Shown: positions 21,130 through 31,534 of the stretch, in pieces
How the letters are laid out: each line of letters starts with the position of its first letter
How positions within the stretch are numbered: the first letter of the stretch is position 1
Source of the DNA: an uncultured Ferrimonas sp.
GTDB taxonomy: Bacteria > Pseudomonadota > Gammaproteobacteria > Enterobacterales > Shewanellaceae
Assembly: GCF_947489035.1 (NCBI RefSeq)
Contig: NZ_CANLCI010000014.1
Location: 1 to 64,000, forward strand
Direction of reading: 5' to 3'
Length of the DNA stretch: 64,000 nt
Notes under the pieces: generated by a model
Database searches by the model: none
The model's input: the letters and a program-made list of their open reading frames with translations, nothing else
Told to the model about the DNA's origin: nothing
Made by a program: the position numbers and the translations under genes

Positions 21130-24100
21130 ATGAACGCTGCCAATAAACAATGGGCTTCGCTGGTGCTGGGGCTGAGCTTAGTGTTGCCTGCTGCTGGGGA
21201 TGACACCGAACTTTATGTGGCGGGGGGCGATGTGATCACCTCCTCGCGACCTCAGGTGATGATCATCTTTGACAACTCGGGCTCGATGCGTACTGAGGAA
21301 GCCGTGGCGCCAGCCCCCTTTGATCCCACGGTGGATTACACCAACGGCAATAATCGCAATCGCATCTATTACGTTAAAGGTGCGGTTGATCCCAGCAATT
21401 ACCCCGATCCTCGCGACGGCAGTGAACGCCGCTATGTCAATTGGAACCAAAATGCGTGCGCCGATTCTTTGCGGCCACACCCCAGCAATGCCAGCATCAA
21501 CCTGTTGACTTATGGCGGCCTGTACACCAATAACATCCGCGCCTTTCGTTACAATAAGAATCGCAATAACGGCATCTTTTGGCGGCAGCTGCCCGACTCT
21601 ATTGCCGATGATAAACGTCAGCTGTTTATTATCGATTGCAAGGCGGATTTAGACAGCGCCAATGCCAATAATGCCAGCAGTCATCCTAACTCGGGATTGC
21701 GTGGCAGTGGCTTTGTGCAAGACGTTAATAAAACCTCCCCCTTTGATGGCACGGCCACCACGGCATCGGCACTAGAGCGCGAAACCAATGCCGCTTCTGC
21801 CCAAGCTGGGACTCGATTTGGTAGCGGCGATACCGTAACGCTGTTTACCGAAAACTATCTAACCTATTTCCACACTGCGACCACGTCGGATAAAACTCGG
21901 CTGCAGATCGCCAAAGACACCATCACCGGCTTGGTGAACAGCACCGCTGGCGTGGATTTTGGTTTAACGGTGTTTAACTATGAAAATGCCGGCAGAGTGG
22001 TCAAGGGCATTAAAGAGATGACCGACACGAACCGCACTTCGCTAGTGAATACGGTCAATGCGCTGTCGGCCAGCACCTGGACGCCACTGTGTGAAACCTT
22101 GTTTGAAGCTTATCGTTACTACGCCGGTAAAGCTGTGCATAAGGGGACGTTAGAGCCCAGTCGCACCCCAGTGTTTGATGCCAGCGTCATCAACAATGGC
22201 TTCTACACCTCGCCCATGCTGGCGTGTCAGCCTCAGGCTTATGTGGTGTTGATCACCGATGGCGCGCCAACGCGAGACAACAGCTACGACAGCTTGATTA
22301 AATCAGAGCTGGGGTTAACCGACGCCGATAAGGTGGATGGCAATCTATTACCTGGGGTGGCCGATAAGCTCTACAACAGCGATCTCAGTGCCAGCTTGCA
22401 GGGGCAGCAGCGGGTGGTGACCTACACCATCGGCTTTTCGGATGGCGCGGACAACGCTGCCAATGTACTGGAAGAGGCGGCGTTGCGTGGTGGTGGTGAA
22501 TACTATCCGGCCGCTGATGCACAAGCGCTGCAGGGGGCGTTACAGCAGATCTTTAGTCAAATCCTTGCGGTTAACGCGTCGTTCACCTCGCCCTCAATCG
22601 CGGCCAATAGTTTTGATCGTACGCGCACCTTAGATGCGGTCTATTACGCCATGTTTCTGCCGAGTGATCGGCCTCGTTGGTTGGGCAACTTGAAGAAGTT
22701 GAAGATCAATAGCGCCAGTCAGGTTGTGGATAGCAGCGACAGCAAAGCGATAGACATTGAAGGCAACATTTCCGATAACGCCTGCACCATCTGGACCTCC
22801 AGCGGCATCTGCGCTTTGGCATCCAGTGGTGGCGATGGTAACGACGTGGGCAGTGGTGGGGTGCTGGAGGCGTTGCAAAAGCAAACCAATCGCACCTTTT
22901 TCACCTCTCCAGCAGGCAGTAGTGGCGCTCTTGTCAGCCTCAATAAGGCGAACTTGGCTGCAGCGGTTGGCGGGGAAAGCGAGATGTTGAGTGACTTAGG
23001 GATCTCAGACAGCAACTTAGCGACCGCGTATGTGTCGTGGTTAAAAGGCGTGGATGTCGATGATGAAGATGAAGATTTAAGCGCCACGGATCTGCGCTTC
23101 GACGTCATGGGTGATCCGCTGCATTCGAAGCCTGTGGCGATCAACTACGGCAGCGGTGATGGGGTGCGTATTGTGGTCGGCACCAATGCTGGCGTGCTGC
23201 ACATGTTTGAAGATAAAGGCAACAGCGTTAGCGAAAGTTGGAGCTGGTATGTGGCAGATCTGCTCGATACCTTACCTCAGCTTCGTGCCAACGAAAAAAC
23301 GGGTGGCCATACGGTGTACGGCGTAGATGGGCCGCCGGTTGTTTATATTCAAGACAGCAACGGCAATGGGGTAGTGGACGCGGGTAGCGACAAAGTCTGG
23401 CTTTACTTTGGTTTGCGCCGCGGTGGCCGCATCTATTACGGGCTGGATATCACCGATCCGGACAGCCCCAGTTTGATGTGGAAAGTCAGTTCTGCCAGTC
23501 CCAATATGGCGGAGCTGGGACAGACTTGGGCGGAACCCTTAGTAACCACGGTGCCGGCCAATGGTGGCAAGCCAGTTGTAATCGTGGGCGGCGGTTATGA
23601 TGCCAATAAAGACAGCCTGACCGTGGGTGCTGCCGATAATATGGGGCGAGGGGTGTTTATTTTGGATGCCGAAAGCGGCAGCTTAGTGCACCGTTTTACC
23701 GCATTAGCGACGAAGAGCAGCAGCTCGACGCCGCTACCCACAACGGATTCAATCCCCAATAAAGTTGCTGCACTCGACAGTGACGGCGATGGGATCAGTG
23801 ATCGTCTGTATGCTACCGATACCGGCGCCAACGTGTGGCGTATCGATATGCCGAGCAGCGAACGTGACAGCTGGAGCGTAATCAAGTTTGCCGATCTCGG
23901 CGGCACGACCTTAGCTAACGATCGCCGCTTTCATGCGGAAGTGAGCGTGGCCCAAACCAGTTTTGATCTACGCCAAGAGCTGGTTATTGAAAACCCCGAT
24001 GGCAGTGACAGCACCATTGTGACCAACAGTGAAGTGCCGTTTGATGCGGTGGTTGTGGGCAGTGGCAATCGGGCTCACCCAAACTCTACCGGCACCAATG

Positions 24101-24654
24101 ATCACCTTTACATGCTGCAGGATCGCTGGGTGCTAAGCCAAACCTTTGGCACCGATGATAACCCTGCTCCAGCGGTGATCACTCAAGCGAGCCTGTATAA
24201 CGTGGCGAATGATCCTTTTGGCAATGCCGATAATGAGGCAGAGCAATTGGCGGCAGAGCTGGCCTTAGGGGCTACGCTTGGCTGGTATTACCCGTTAGCA
24301 CCGAAAGAGAAAGCGTTAGCGGCACCAACGGTGATCGCCGGTTCGGCTTTTTTTACCACCTTCACTCCCGGCGATACAGGAGCAAGCATCAACGCCTGTG
24401 TGTCGGCTGGTGCAGGGCATCTGTATGAGTTCTCGCTGCAACAAGGGATCGGCATTCGCAGCGTCAGCTTAGGGGCTCGCTTACCAGACACCCCTCAAAT
24501 CGTGGTGCCGCCACCGCCATCGCCCACTCCGGATGATTGGGATCCCACGCTGTATTTGATCGGGGTGGGGGCGGGCGATAATCGCAGTGGCACCATTGCC
24601 ACGAACCAGCTAATGACCCCCAATCGGGTTTACTACCATAGCGGTAATAATTAA
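21130..24654 (+). CDS. pilY1: type IV pilus tip adhesin/assembly factor PilY1, copy 1
   Basis: A 1174-residue secreted protein with a signal peptide (to about residue 23). An N-terminal von Willebrand A domain has the MIDAS DNSGSM (Asp48, Ser50, Ser52), with WTPLCETLFEAYRYY and LITDGAPTRD as further metal-site segments. The C-terminal PilY1 beta-propeller holds VMGDPLHSKPVAINY, VVGTNAGVLHMFED and a calcium loop LDSDGDGISDR. PilY1 sits at the pilus tip and controls adhesion, mechanosensing and retraction. It starts one base after the pilX stop. A second copy of nearly equal length is at 28018-31530. Confidence 0.93.
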   Translation: MNAANKQWASLVLGLSLVLPAAGDDTELYVAGGDVITSSRPQVMIIFDNSGSMRTEEAVAPAPFDPTVDYTNGNNRNRIYYVKGAVDPSNYPDPRDGSERRYVNWNQNACADSLRPHPSNASINLLTYGGLYTNNIRAFRYNKNRNNGIFWRQLPDSIADDKRQLFIIDCKADLDSANANNASSHPNSGLRGSGFVQDVNKTSPFDGTATTASALERETNAASAQAGTRFGSGDTVTLFTENYLTYFHTATTSDKTRLQIAKDTITGLVNSTAGVDFGLTVFNYENAGRVVKGIKEMTDTNRTSLVNTVNALSASTWTPLCETLFEAYRYYAGKAVHKGTLEPSRTPVFDASVINNGFYTSPMLACQPQAYVVLITDGAPTRDNSYDSLIKSELGLTDADKVDGNLLPGVADKLYNSDLSASLQGQQRVVTYTIGFSDGADNAANVLEEAALRGGGEYYPAADAQALQGALQQIFSQILAVNASFTSPSIAANSFDRTRTLDAVYYAMFLPSDRPRWLGNLKKLKINSASQVVDSSDSKAIDIEGNISDNACTIWTSSGICALASSGGDGNDVGSGGVLEALQKQTNRTFFTSPAGSSGALVSLNKANLAAAVGGESEMLSDLGISDSNLATAYVSWLKGVDVDDEDEDLSATDLRFDVMGDPLHSKPVAINYGSGDGVRIVVGTNAGVLHMFEDKGNSVSESWSWYVADLLDTLPQLRANEKTGGHTVYGVDGPPVVYIQDSNGNGVVDAGSDKVWLYFGLRRGGRIYYGLDITDPDSPSLMWKVSSASPNMAELGQTWAEPLVTTVPANGGKPVVIVGGGYDANKDSLTVGAADNMGRGVFILDAESGSLVHRFTALATKSSSSTPLPTTDSIPNKVAALDSDGDGISDRLYATDTGANVWRIDMPSSERDSWSVIKFADLGGTTLANDRRFHAEVSVAQTSFDLRQELVIENPDGSDSTIVTNSEVPFDAVVVGSGNRAHPNSTGTNDHLYMLQDRWVLSQTFGTDDNPAPAVITQASLYNVANDPFGNADNEAEQLAAELALGATLGWYYPLAPKEKALAAPTVIAGSAFFTTFTPGDTGASINACVSAGAGHLYEFSLQQGIGIRSVSLGARLPDTPQIVVPPPPSPTPDDWDPTLYLIGVGAGDNRSGTIATNQLMTPNRVYYHSGNN

Positions 24655-24660
24655 TAAGCT

Positions 24661-25164
24661 TTAACAGGCTTTGGGCTTAGGGTGATAGCGGATCCCACCG
24701 GTTGCGCTGATGGTCACTTGTTGTCGCAACTCACTGTTGCGTTGTAGTGGGCAGTAACGGATAGAACCGGTGAAATAAGTGAAACCATCGCTGCTGAAAC
24801 GCACCTGAGTCCGACTGGCCGTAATAAAGTCTTGGGGGGCGATAGCGGCCCGCTGCTGTAATATTTCATCGCCCTCGTTCCAGCGTCCTTTGGGCTGGGT
24901 ATCGATAAAGACGGAATAACCGTGTTGCCACTGGTTACTGCAACGGTTGTCATCATTAATCGGGCAGACGGTAATGGTGTTTTGGTAGCTTACGGCCAAT
25001 TGCCGTGCGTAGTTGAGATCTTGATATAGCTGGCTGATGTGGGTTGAGGCGCGGCTGTGGGCCAGCAAATAATCGATAACTGGGCGACCAATGCCGAGCA
25101 AGATGGTGGCGATAGCGATGGCTATCAAGAGTTCAATGAGAGTGCGGCCACATTGGGTGTGCAT
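24661..25164 (-). CDS. GspH/FimT-type pseudopilin, copy 1
   Basis: A 167-residue pseudopilin with leader MHTQCG followed by RTLIELLIAIAIATILLGIG. Arg replaces the usual Phe or Met at +1, although Gly -1 and Glu +5 are kept. The GspH-like globular part has the Cys-bearing ITVCPINDDNRCSNQW and IRYCPLQRNSEL. It lies antisense, tail to tail with pilY1 copy 1 (gap 6 bp). FimT/FimU-like pilins take part in minor-pilin complexes; in some bacteria FimT binds DNA for uptake. Confidence 0.82.
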   Translation of the reverse strand: MHTQCGRTLIELLIAIAIATILLGIGRPVIDYLLAHSRASTHISQLYQDLNYARQLAVSYQNTITVCPINDDNRCSNQWQHGYSVFIDTQPKGRWNEGDEILQQRAAIAPQDFITASRTQVRFSSDGFTYFTGSIRYCPLQRNSELRQQVTISATGGIRYHPKPKAC

Positions 25165-25223
25165 GATTACTGTCCGACAGGATTGAGGGCAACAGTTCGA
25201 CTACAGAGACAACCACAAACGAA

Positions 25224-25252
25224 AGGGCAGCATCAATGGATGCTGCCCTTTT
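25224..25252 (-). terminator. terminator of fimT copy 2
   Basis: Ten-bp stem GGGCAGCATC/GATGCTGCCC with a 4-nt loop. Both sides are T-rich (CCCTTTTG on plus, CCCTTTCGTTT on minus), so it may act in both directions. Confidence 0.75.
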
Positions 25253-25279
25253 GTGTACGCATATTGTATCGGGGTTAGC

Positions 25280-25783
25280 TCAGCTGCAATTGCCAGCAGA
25301 GTTTGATTTATGGATTAGCCCTGTTTCACTGATATCAAGTTGCCTTTTGTGGGCGCCATTTTTGGATTCAGCGCAATAGCGGATGTTGACGTCGCTACTG
25401 AGGAAACCATCTACGCTAAAGCGGTAGAAATCTGCGCCATTGATGAAGTCATCATCATTAAAATTACCGCGACGGATCAAAACCTCTTCTGTGCTGTCGA
25501 GCTGAGCATCGGTATCTTCATCAATGAAGACCGTATAGCCGTTCAGCCATTCACCATCACACACATTGTCCTCATTGATCGGACAGATGGTGACGGGGTT
25601 TAAATAGGCGGTCGCCATCTGCCGAGAATAGAGGAGATCCTGCTGGATCTGTTCAATGCCGCTAGTGGCTCGCGTACTTTGCCGTGCATCGCTTAGCGAA
25701 GGCATTGCAATACCAAATAAGATGGCTGCAATGGCAATGGTTATCATTAATTCAACCAGTGTAAATCCGTGTTCTACTTTCAT
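25280..25783 (-). CDS. GspH/FimT-type pseudopilin, copy 2
   Basis: A 167-residue pseudopilin. The leader MKVEHG precedes a canonical FTLVELMITIAIAAILFGIA. The globular part shares VTICPINEDNVCDGEW, YTVFIDEDTD and FSVDGF with the other two copies (24661-25164 and 32214-32720). It is transcribed away from pilV copy 2, so a 240-bp divergent region separates them. It is expected to be processed by the prepilin peptidase and to join the pilus initiation complex. Confidence 0.85.
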   Translation of the reverse strand: MKVEHGFTLVELMITIAIAAILFGIAMPSLSDARQSTRATSGIEQIQQDLLYSRQMATAYLNPVTICPINEDNVCDGEWLNGYTVFIDEDTDAQLDSTEEVLIRRGNFNDDDFINGADFYRFSVDGFLSSDVNIRYCAESKNGAHKRQLDISETGLIHKSNSAGNCS

Positions 25784-26023
25784 GCCCTATCCCTAAACAT
25801 GCTTCCCCAAAGGCTATTGGGTGCAGTTAAAATCCATTTTAGCCGTCCAAAACAATGGTTTTAAATGTCAACAAATCCTAGTTTATCAGCGAATTAAGGC
25901 TAACTTCTGAACGCTTTTGTGGTTATCATTTGCTCGCTTGAGTGTTAATGTTATCGCAATTGGCCGACAGGACGCCAATGCCTCGATAGAACGGAATCTA
26001 TTGCTTTAAATAGGGAGTCTGAC

Positions 26024-26602
26024 ATGGTTGTTGGACAAAGAAGAACCAATCAAACAGGAATGACCCTGATCGAAGTACTGATCGCCGGGGTTGTTCTGAG
26101 CATCGGCCTGTTAGGGGTGTTCCAGCTGCATGTGTTTTCAAAGCGCAGCAGTTACGCATCCATTAACTATTCCCAAGCGACCATGATGGCCGCGGATATG
26201 GTTGATCGCATTCGCTTAAACCCTGCCCAGCGTGATAATTACATTTTTAATAATTACGGGGCTGCGACCATCACGTTGCCATCCAAAAGCTGCAATAAAA
26301 CATCCGGTGTTATTAATCAATGCACACCAACTGAGATGACCAATTGGGATCAGTACCAGTGGGATCAAGAACTCAGCGGCAGAAGTGAGCGGGTCGGAAG
26401 CACCAATATTGGTGTTGCTGAGGATGTAACGGGGTGCGTTTTTGTGGTTGGTAATGACGTGGAAGTGGTGGTTTCTTGGCAAGGTCTGATTGGCAGCAGT
26501 GACGCCGCCGATCGTTCCAGTGCGAATGCGAAAAGCTGCGGTACCAGCGGCAATAAGCGCCGCCAAGTGGTGATCAGTACCGTTGTGGTGGCCGCTCTAT
26601 GA
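26024..26602 (+). CDS. pilV: type IV pilus minor pilin PilV, copy 2
   Basis: A 192-residue prepilin with leader MVVGQRRTNQTG cut before MTLIEVLIAGVVLSIGLLG, then VFQLHVFSKRSSYASINYSQ. The ATG follows GGGAG. It overlaps pilW copy 2 by 4 nt. It is closely similar to copy 1 along its length, including the last third (DVEVVVSWQGLIGSSDAADR). Confidence 0.88.
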   Translation: MVVGQRRTNQTGMTLIEVLIAGVVLSIGLLGVFQLHVFSKRSSYASINYSQATMMAADMVDRIRLNPAQRDNYIFNNYGAATITLPSKSCNKTSGVINQCTPTEMTNWDQYQWDQELSGRSERVGSTNIGVAEDVTGCVFVVGNDVEVVVSWQGLIGSSDAADRSSANAKSCGTSGNKRRQVVISTVVVAAL

Positions 26603-27570
26603 ATAAGCAACGTGGATTAACGATACCGGAATTGATGGTCGCCTTAACCATTGGCTTGTTTGTGCTTGGCGCAACCTATTCAGTGTTCACGATGTCGGCC
26701 AGCAGTGTGAACGCCACCGGTCAACAAAATCAGCTGCAAGAAAGTGCTCGGTTATCGCTGCGGATGCTGCAGGATGATATTGCTCAGGCGGGTTTTTTTG
26801 CTGATCTCACCGGGGCTGATCTGGTTACTGCGACTGTCGCGTCTCCAAATTTAGCGGGTGGTTCAGATTGCATTGGCGCAGGGCTTAATAACAGCAGTTA
26901 CCCCGCTGCTGTGGGCCATTTTCGCACCCTATGGGCAGAACACGTAAAGACCGATCCTACCTTAACCTGCATCACTCAAGTGGTGAAAGACAGTGATGTG
27001 CTGCAAGTGAAGCGGCTTGATGGTGTGCCACTTCTGGCGGCTGATCTGGCCGACAATGAAATTTATTACGCCGTTAATGTTAACCAAGGCCAATTCTTCC
27101 AAGGCAGCGATGGCATCCCTGCTGGGATCAGCAACAGCCGCGTCTATCGCTATCGGCACCGCAGCTATTACATTCGCAAAAATGCCGGCGGGATCCCATC
27201 GCTCTATATGCACGATTTAAGCGCAGCAGGCATGGCCACCGCAACGCCGCTGGTGGAAGGGATCGAGGCGATTGAGTATGAATTTGGAGTGGATATTAAC
27301 GGCGACAGCGTTGTTGATACTTACCTTGCAACGCCTGATGTTACCGATGCCATTTGGGATCAGCAGGGGCTGAGTCAAATTGTATCGGTACGGGTGCATC
27401 TATTACTTACCAGTGTTGCCCCAGACAAGAGCTTAAAAACGGGTGCCGTAACTTACGATATGCCCAGTGGTGCGCGGTCCATCAGCAACGACGGTTTACG
27501 TCGAAAAAAGGTATCCACCACGGTGATGTTGCGTAATCCCATTATCGTTAACCGGAGAGATGGCATATGA
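26599..27570 (+). CDS. pilW: type IV pilus minor pilin PilW, copy 2
   Basis: A 323-residue prepilin. The leader MNKQRG precedes LTIPELMVALTIGLFVLGAT. TGQQNQLQESARLSLRMLQD and IAQAGFFADLTG match copy 1 almost residue by residue, while the centre has diverged. The ATG overlaps the pilV stop, and the stop overlaps the pilX start, so pilV-W-X are translationally coupled. Confidence 0.9.
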   Translation: MNKQRGLTIPELMVALTIGLFVLGATYSVFTMSASSVNATGQQNQLQESARLSLRMLQDDIAQAGFFADLTGADLVTATVASPNLAGGSDCIGAGLNNSSYPAAVGHFRTLWAEHVKTDPTLTCITQVVKDSDVLQVKRLDGVPLLAADLADNEIYYAVNVNQGQFFQGSDGIPAGISNSRVYRYRHRSYYIRKNAGGIPSLYMHDLSAAGMATATPLVEGIEAIEYEFGVDINGDSVVDTYLATPDVTDAIWDQQGLSQIVSVRVHLLLTSVAPDKSLKTGAVTYDMPSGARSISNDGLRRKKVSTTVMLRNPIIVNRRDGI

Positions 27571-28016
27571 AAAATCAAGCCGGGGTTGCGTTAGTGACCA
27601 GCATCTTGTTGCTGTTGATCTTAACCTTAGTGGCGGTTTCGTTAGCGACCCGCAGCCGAGCCACTACTCAAATGGCAACCGCCAGTGTGGCCCGAGAAGA
27701 AGCGGTGCAACTGGCCAATGGTGAGCAAGAGGGGTTCATCGAGCAAGAGCGTCTCTCCCGCGGTGATAGCCAGTTTATTACTACGCCAGATGGCGCGGCC
27801 CCTGCGGATCCGGCGAACCCTAATGCCAACCCCAATCTGGTGACATTTATCGTAGAAAGCAGCTGTCGACGTTCGCGCAACGCCACCGCCAGTGGTGTAT
27901 TAGCGTGCCGACAAAGTGAATTAGAGAGCACCATTGTGTTTGGTCGTAACAACCGTGGCAGTTTATCTGTTGTCGCTGGGGTTGAGCAGCCGGTACTGCG
28001 TGCGACAGGAGGATAG
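27567..28016 (+). CDS. pilX: type IV pilus minor pilin PilX, copy 2
   Basis: A 149-residue PilX-type pilin with leader MKNQAG and hydrophobic segment VALVTSILLLLILTLVAVSL, again without Glu +5. VAREEAVQLANGEQEGFIEQ and the Cys pair (SSCRRSRNATASG, ACRQSELEST) match copy 1. It overlaps pilW by 4 nt and is followed at once by pilY1. Confidence 0.87.
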   Translation: MKNQAGVALVTSILLLLILTLVAVSLATRSRATTQMATASVAREEAVQLANGEQEGFIEQERLSRGDSQFITTPDGAAPADPANPNANPNLVTFIVESSCRRSRNATASGVLACRQSELESTIVFGRNNRGSLSVVAGVEQPVLRATGG

Positions 28017-28017
28017 G

Positions 28018-31000
28018 ATGAAAAAAGTAAGCGCAGGGATAAGCGCAATCGTTACGGCACTGGCCATCGGCCAAAGCGTGATGGCTGATGATACTGAGCT
28101 GTACGTCTCTGGCGGCAATTTGAACGTCAGTTCGCGGCCGCAAGTGCTGATCATCATGGATAACTCCGGCTCGATGGAAAACAACAAAGTGACCGTCTCG
28201 TCCGATTACGATCCGAATACCAATTACATCTCTGGCAGTGGCGCCAACCGGATCTATTTCACTACGGGCAATCAGCCCCCATCCTTAAGTGATAACCCTA
28301 AGTATATTGATATTACCGACAATGGCTGTCGCAGTAGTGAGGCACCGTTAGCCCAGTACGGCCAGTTTACCTCGAAGTTTCGCTTTCATCATTTAGGTCA
28401 AAGTGCGGTGAATAACAAATGGCGTCAGTTAACCCGCGGTGAATGGCAAAATGGCACCTATATTGTTGATTGTGATACTGATATTGTTAAGTTGGATTTG
28501 GGGGCAAGTAGCCAATCTAGCGGCATTGCAATCGGCTTTCCGATGCACGGTAGCGCAACCGGGTACGACGGCAGTACGGCGAGTATGACGGTGGCAGAAC
28601 TGGAAGCCGCCCGCGATGCAGCGCTGAGCGGCGCCAAGTTTGATGTTGCTAATGCGTACACCATGTACACCGCGAATTACCTAGATTGGTACCACAACCA
28701 TCGTACTGAGACTGAAAAAACGCGCATTCGTGTCGCAAAAGACACCATCCATAACTTAGTGTCGACCACTCCTGGGGTTGATTTTGGTATGGCGATTTTT
28801 AACCGAAATGGTGATACCAGTGACATTACCGAGACAGAATTAAATAACAACGGCGGTCGGGTCATCTTTGGTATTCAAGAGATGACCGATACAAACCGAG
28901 CATCGATGTTGACCACGATGGAAGGGACCCCGGCAGACACTTGGACGCCGCTGTGCGAAACGCTGTTTGAAACGTACCGCTATTTTGCGGGATTGGCGCC
29001 GATGAACGGTCGCTACAATGCCACGCCAAATTATGATTCGGCTGTTATTAGTAATAACCTTTATTTGTCACCACTGCAGGATTGCCAAGCGCAAGCCTAT
29101 GTGATTTTGATTACCGATGGTGCACCAACCAATGATTACCAATACAACAGTGTGATCGCTTCTGAGCTCGGGGCGTCAGCGCATGAATTTCCGATCTCTA
29201 GCAGTGATGCCATGACGGTGAGTGATCGGGGAACCGATCGGTCTAATTACTTACCAGCCATTGCTAAATTCATGTTTGAGAATGACATGAAGCCCAGCGC
29301 TACGGGTCAGCAGCGCGTGGTTACCTACACCATTGGCTTTTCCGAAGGCGCGGCGGATGCGGCACCGATTTTGAGTCAAACGGCCTCGGTTGGTGGTGGC
29401 ACCTATTATGCTGCAGAAGATGCTAATGCGTTGAAAGAGAGTTTGACCGAAATTTTTACCGACATTCTGGCGACGAATGCTTCGTTCACCTCGCCATCGG
29501 TGGCCGCCAGTGCGTCCGATCGCACCAGTACCCGCGATGCGGTGTATTACGGCATGTTTTTACCCAGTGATAGCCCCCGTTGGCGTGGGAACTTGAAGAA
29601 AATGCGCATTGATGCCCAAGGTCGGGTTGTTGATGCCAACGGTGAGCTGGCCATTGGCAGTAATGGCAATATCGATAATTCGGCCTGTTCTATTTGGACT
29701 AAAGCAAGTACCTGTACCGCCGCTGAAAATGGCGGCGACGGTAACGACGTTACCATTGGTGGCGTGGTTGAATCGATGTTGGCACAAAACAACCGCAGCG
29801 TGAAAACCCTTGCCGGAGGCGCTGTTGTCGATCTTACCCTGGATAACCTAAACAGTGCTGCTGGCTCGGAAGCACTGCTGCGCTCTCGCCTCGGTGTTGA
29901 TGCCAGCGTCAATCTGAATGGTTACGTTAATTGGCTGAAAGGCGTTGACGTGGACGATGAAGATCAAGACGGCAGTGTCGCCGATACAAGGGACAGTGTC
30001 TTTGGCGATCCGCTGCACTCCAAACCGTTGGCCATCAATTACAGCGAAAGTGGCAGCGGTGACGATGTGCGGATCCTAATTGGCACCAATCAGGGCTACC
30101 TGCACATGTTTAAAGACAGTGGCAACAGCGTCAGTGAAAGCTGGGCCTTGTTTTTGCCGGAACTGTTAAAAAACGTCAAATCATTGCGTGAGAACCCCAA
30201 AACCGGCGGTCATACCACGTACGGTTTGGATGGGGTGCCGGTGGCGTACATAAAAGACGCGAATGGTGATGGGCAAATCACGAGCGGAGATAGCGCTTGG
30301 GTTTACGTTGGTATGCGCCGAGGTGGCAGCAGCTACTACGCCTTTGATGTGACCAATCCGGACAGCCCAAGTTTGAAGTGGCGTATTGATGATGAAAGCA
30401 CTGGCTTTGAACAATTAGGGCAATCGTGGTCTGAGCCTGTGGTAACAACCATTCCTGGTTATGCCAATCCAGTGGTGGTGTTTGGTGGCGGCTACGATAC
30501 CAATAAAGATATCCAAGGGGCGGGAACAGAAGATAACGTTGGCAAAGCGTTGTATGTGGTTGATGCCAGTTCTGGCGCCCTGGTTCACCGCTTCGTCGGC
30601 GAAAACAGCAGCGGTAATACGTCGGCCTTTGCGACGGACGATTCCATCCCCAACAAAATTGCTTTACTTGATAGCGATGCCGATGGCACAACCGATCGCT
30701 TCTATGCCACCGATACCGGCGGCAATGTCTGGCGTTTTGACTTACCCGGAGTAACCCGTGCGCATTGGTCGGCTAATAAGTTTGCTGAGTTAGGGAGCAG
30801 CACACTCATTAGTGATCGTCGATTTTTCGCTGAAGTGAGCGTGGCCCAAACCAGTTTTGAGAAAAAACAAACCGTTTCTCAGCCTGGGCAGCAAGACATC
30901 ATATCGGCGCAAGAGATCCCGTACGATGCGGTCGTGATCGGTTCTGGCAACCGTGCTCACCCGAATGGCAGTGGTACCAGTGATTACCTCTTTGCGCTGC

Positions 31001-31530
31001 AAGACAGGCAGATTAATACGCAACATTGGACCACCGCTAATCTGTATCCCGAGGCGATCACCACCAGCAACCTTTACAGCGTTGCGGGGGATCCCTTCGG
31101 TAACATTGGCGATGACGCAGACAAGCTGAGCAAAGAACTGGCACTGGGCGCGAAGCTGGGCTGGTACTATCCTTTAGACAGCAAAGAGAAGTCGTTGTCG
31201 GCACCGTTGATCGTAGCGGGTACGGCGTATTTCACAACCTTTACCCCTGGTGATGTCAGCAACAGCAACAGTTGTGTGGCTGCGGGGCAAGGCAAACTGT
31301 ACGGCTTTAATTTACAGCAAGGCATCCACAGTTTTGCGATGAACATTGGCTCTAATTTACCGGATACGCCACAGATTTTGGTGCCACCGAAGCCCGATGA
31401 TGCACCGAATGACTGGAACCCTGAACTTCGCTTAGTTGGGGTGGGCGGCGGCGAAAATCGCATTGGTACCGTTGCCACTGGTCAATCGTTGGTGCCAAGT
31501 CGGATCTATTATCACCATGGAGGGAAGTAA
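28018..31530 (+). CDS. pilY1: type IV pilus tip adhesin/assembly factor PilY1, copy 2
   Basis: A 1170-residue PilY1 with signal peptide MKKVSAGISAIVTALAIGQS and mature start near ADDTELYV. The VWA MIDAS DNSGSM falls at the same residues as in copy 1 (Asp48, Ser50, Ser52), with WTPLCETLFETYRYF and LITDGAPTNDYQ. The C-terminal half keeps FGDPLHSKPLAINY and a calcium-loop variant LDSDADGTTDR. The start is the ATG at 28018, behind AGGAGG. Earlier in-frame starts lie inside pilX. It is the copy linked to pilE and tapY2. Confidence 0.93.
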   Translation: MKKVSAGISAIVTALAIGQSVMADDTELYVSGGNLNVSSRPQVLIIMDNSGSMENNKVTVSSDYDPNTNYISGSGANRIYFTTGNQPPSLSDNPKYIDITDNGCRSSEAPLAQYGQFTSKFRFHHLGQSAVNNKWRQLTRGEWQNGTYIVDCDTDIVKLDLGASSQSSGIAIGFPMHGSATGYDGSTASMTVAELEAARDAALSGAKFDVANAYTMYTANYLDWYHNHRTETEKTRIRVAKDTIHNLVSTTPGVDFGMAIFNRNGDTSDITETELNNNGGRVIFGIQEMTDTNRASMLTTMEGTPADTWTPLCETLFETYRYFAGLAPMNGRYNATPNYDSAVISNNLYLSPLQDCQAQAYVILITDGAPTNDYQYNSVIASELGASAHEFPISSSDAMTVSDRGTDRSNYLPAIAKFMFENDMKPSATGQQRVVTYTIGFSEGAADAAPILSQTASVGGGTYYAAEDANALKESLTEIFTDILATNASFTSPSVAASASDRTSTRDAVYYGMFLPSDSPRWRGNLKKMRIDAQGRVVDANGELAIGSNGNIDNSACSIWTKASTCTAAENGGDGNDVTIGGVVESMLAQNNRSVKTLAGGAVVDLTLDNLNSAAGSEALLRSRLGVDASVNLNGYVNWLKGVDVDDEDQDGSVADTRDSVFGDPLHSKPLAINYSESGSGDDVRILIGTNQGYLHMFKDSGNSVSESWALFLPELLKNVKSLRENPKTGGHTTYGLDGVPVAYIKDANGDGQITSGDSAWVYVGMRRGGSSYYAFDVTNPDSPSLKWRIDDESTGFEQLGQSWSEPVVTTIPGYANPVVVFGGGYDTNKDIQGAGTEDNVGKALYVVDASSGALVHRFVGENSSGNTSAFATDDSIPNKIALLDSDADGTTDRFYATDTGGNVWRFDLPGVTRAHWSANKFAELGSSTLISDRRFFAEVSVAQTSFEKKQTVSQPGQQDIISAQEIPYDAVVIGSGNRAHPNGSGTSDYLFALQDRQINTQHWTTANLYPEAITTSNLYSVAGDPFGNIGDDADKLSKELALGAKLGWYYPLDSKEKSLSAPLIVAGTAYFTTFTPGDVSNSNSCVAAGQGKLYGFNLQQGIHSFAMNIGSNLPDTPQILVPPKPDDAPNDWNPELRLVGVGGGENRIGTVATGQSLVPSRIYYHHGGK

Positions 31531-31534
31531 GGCG

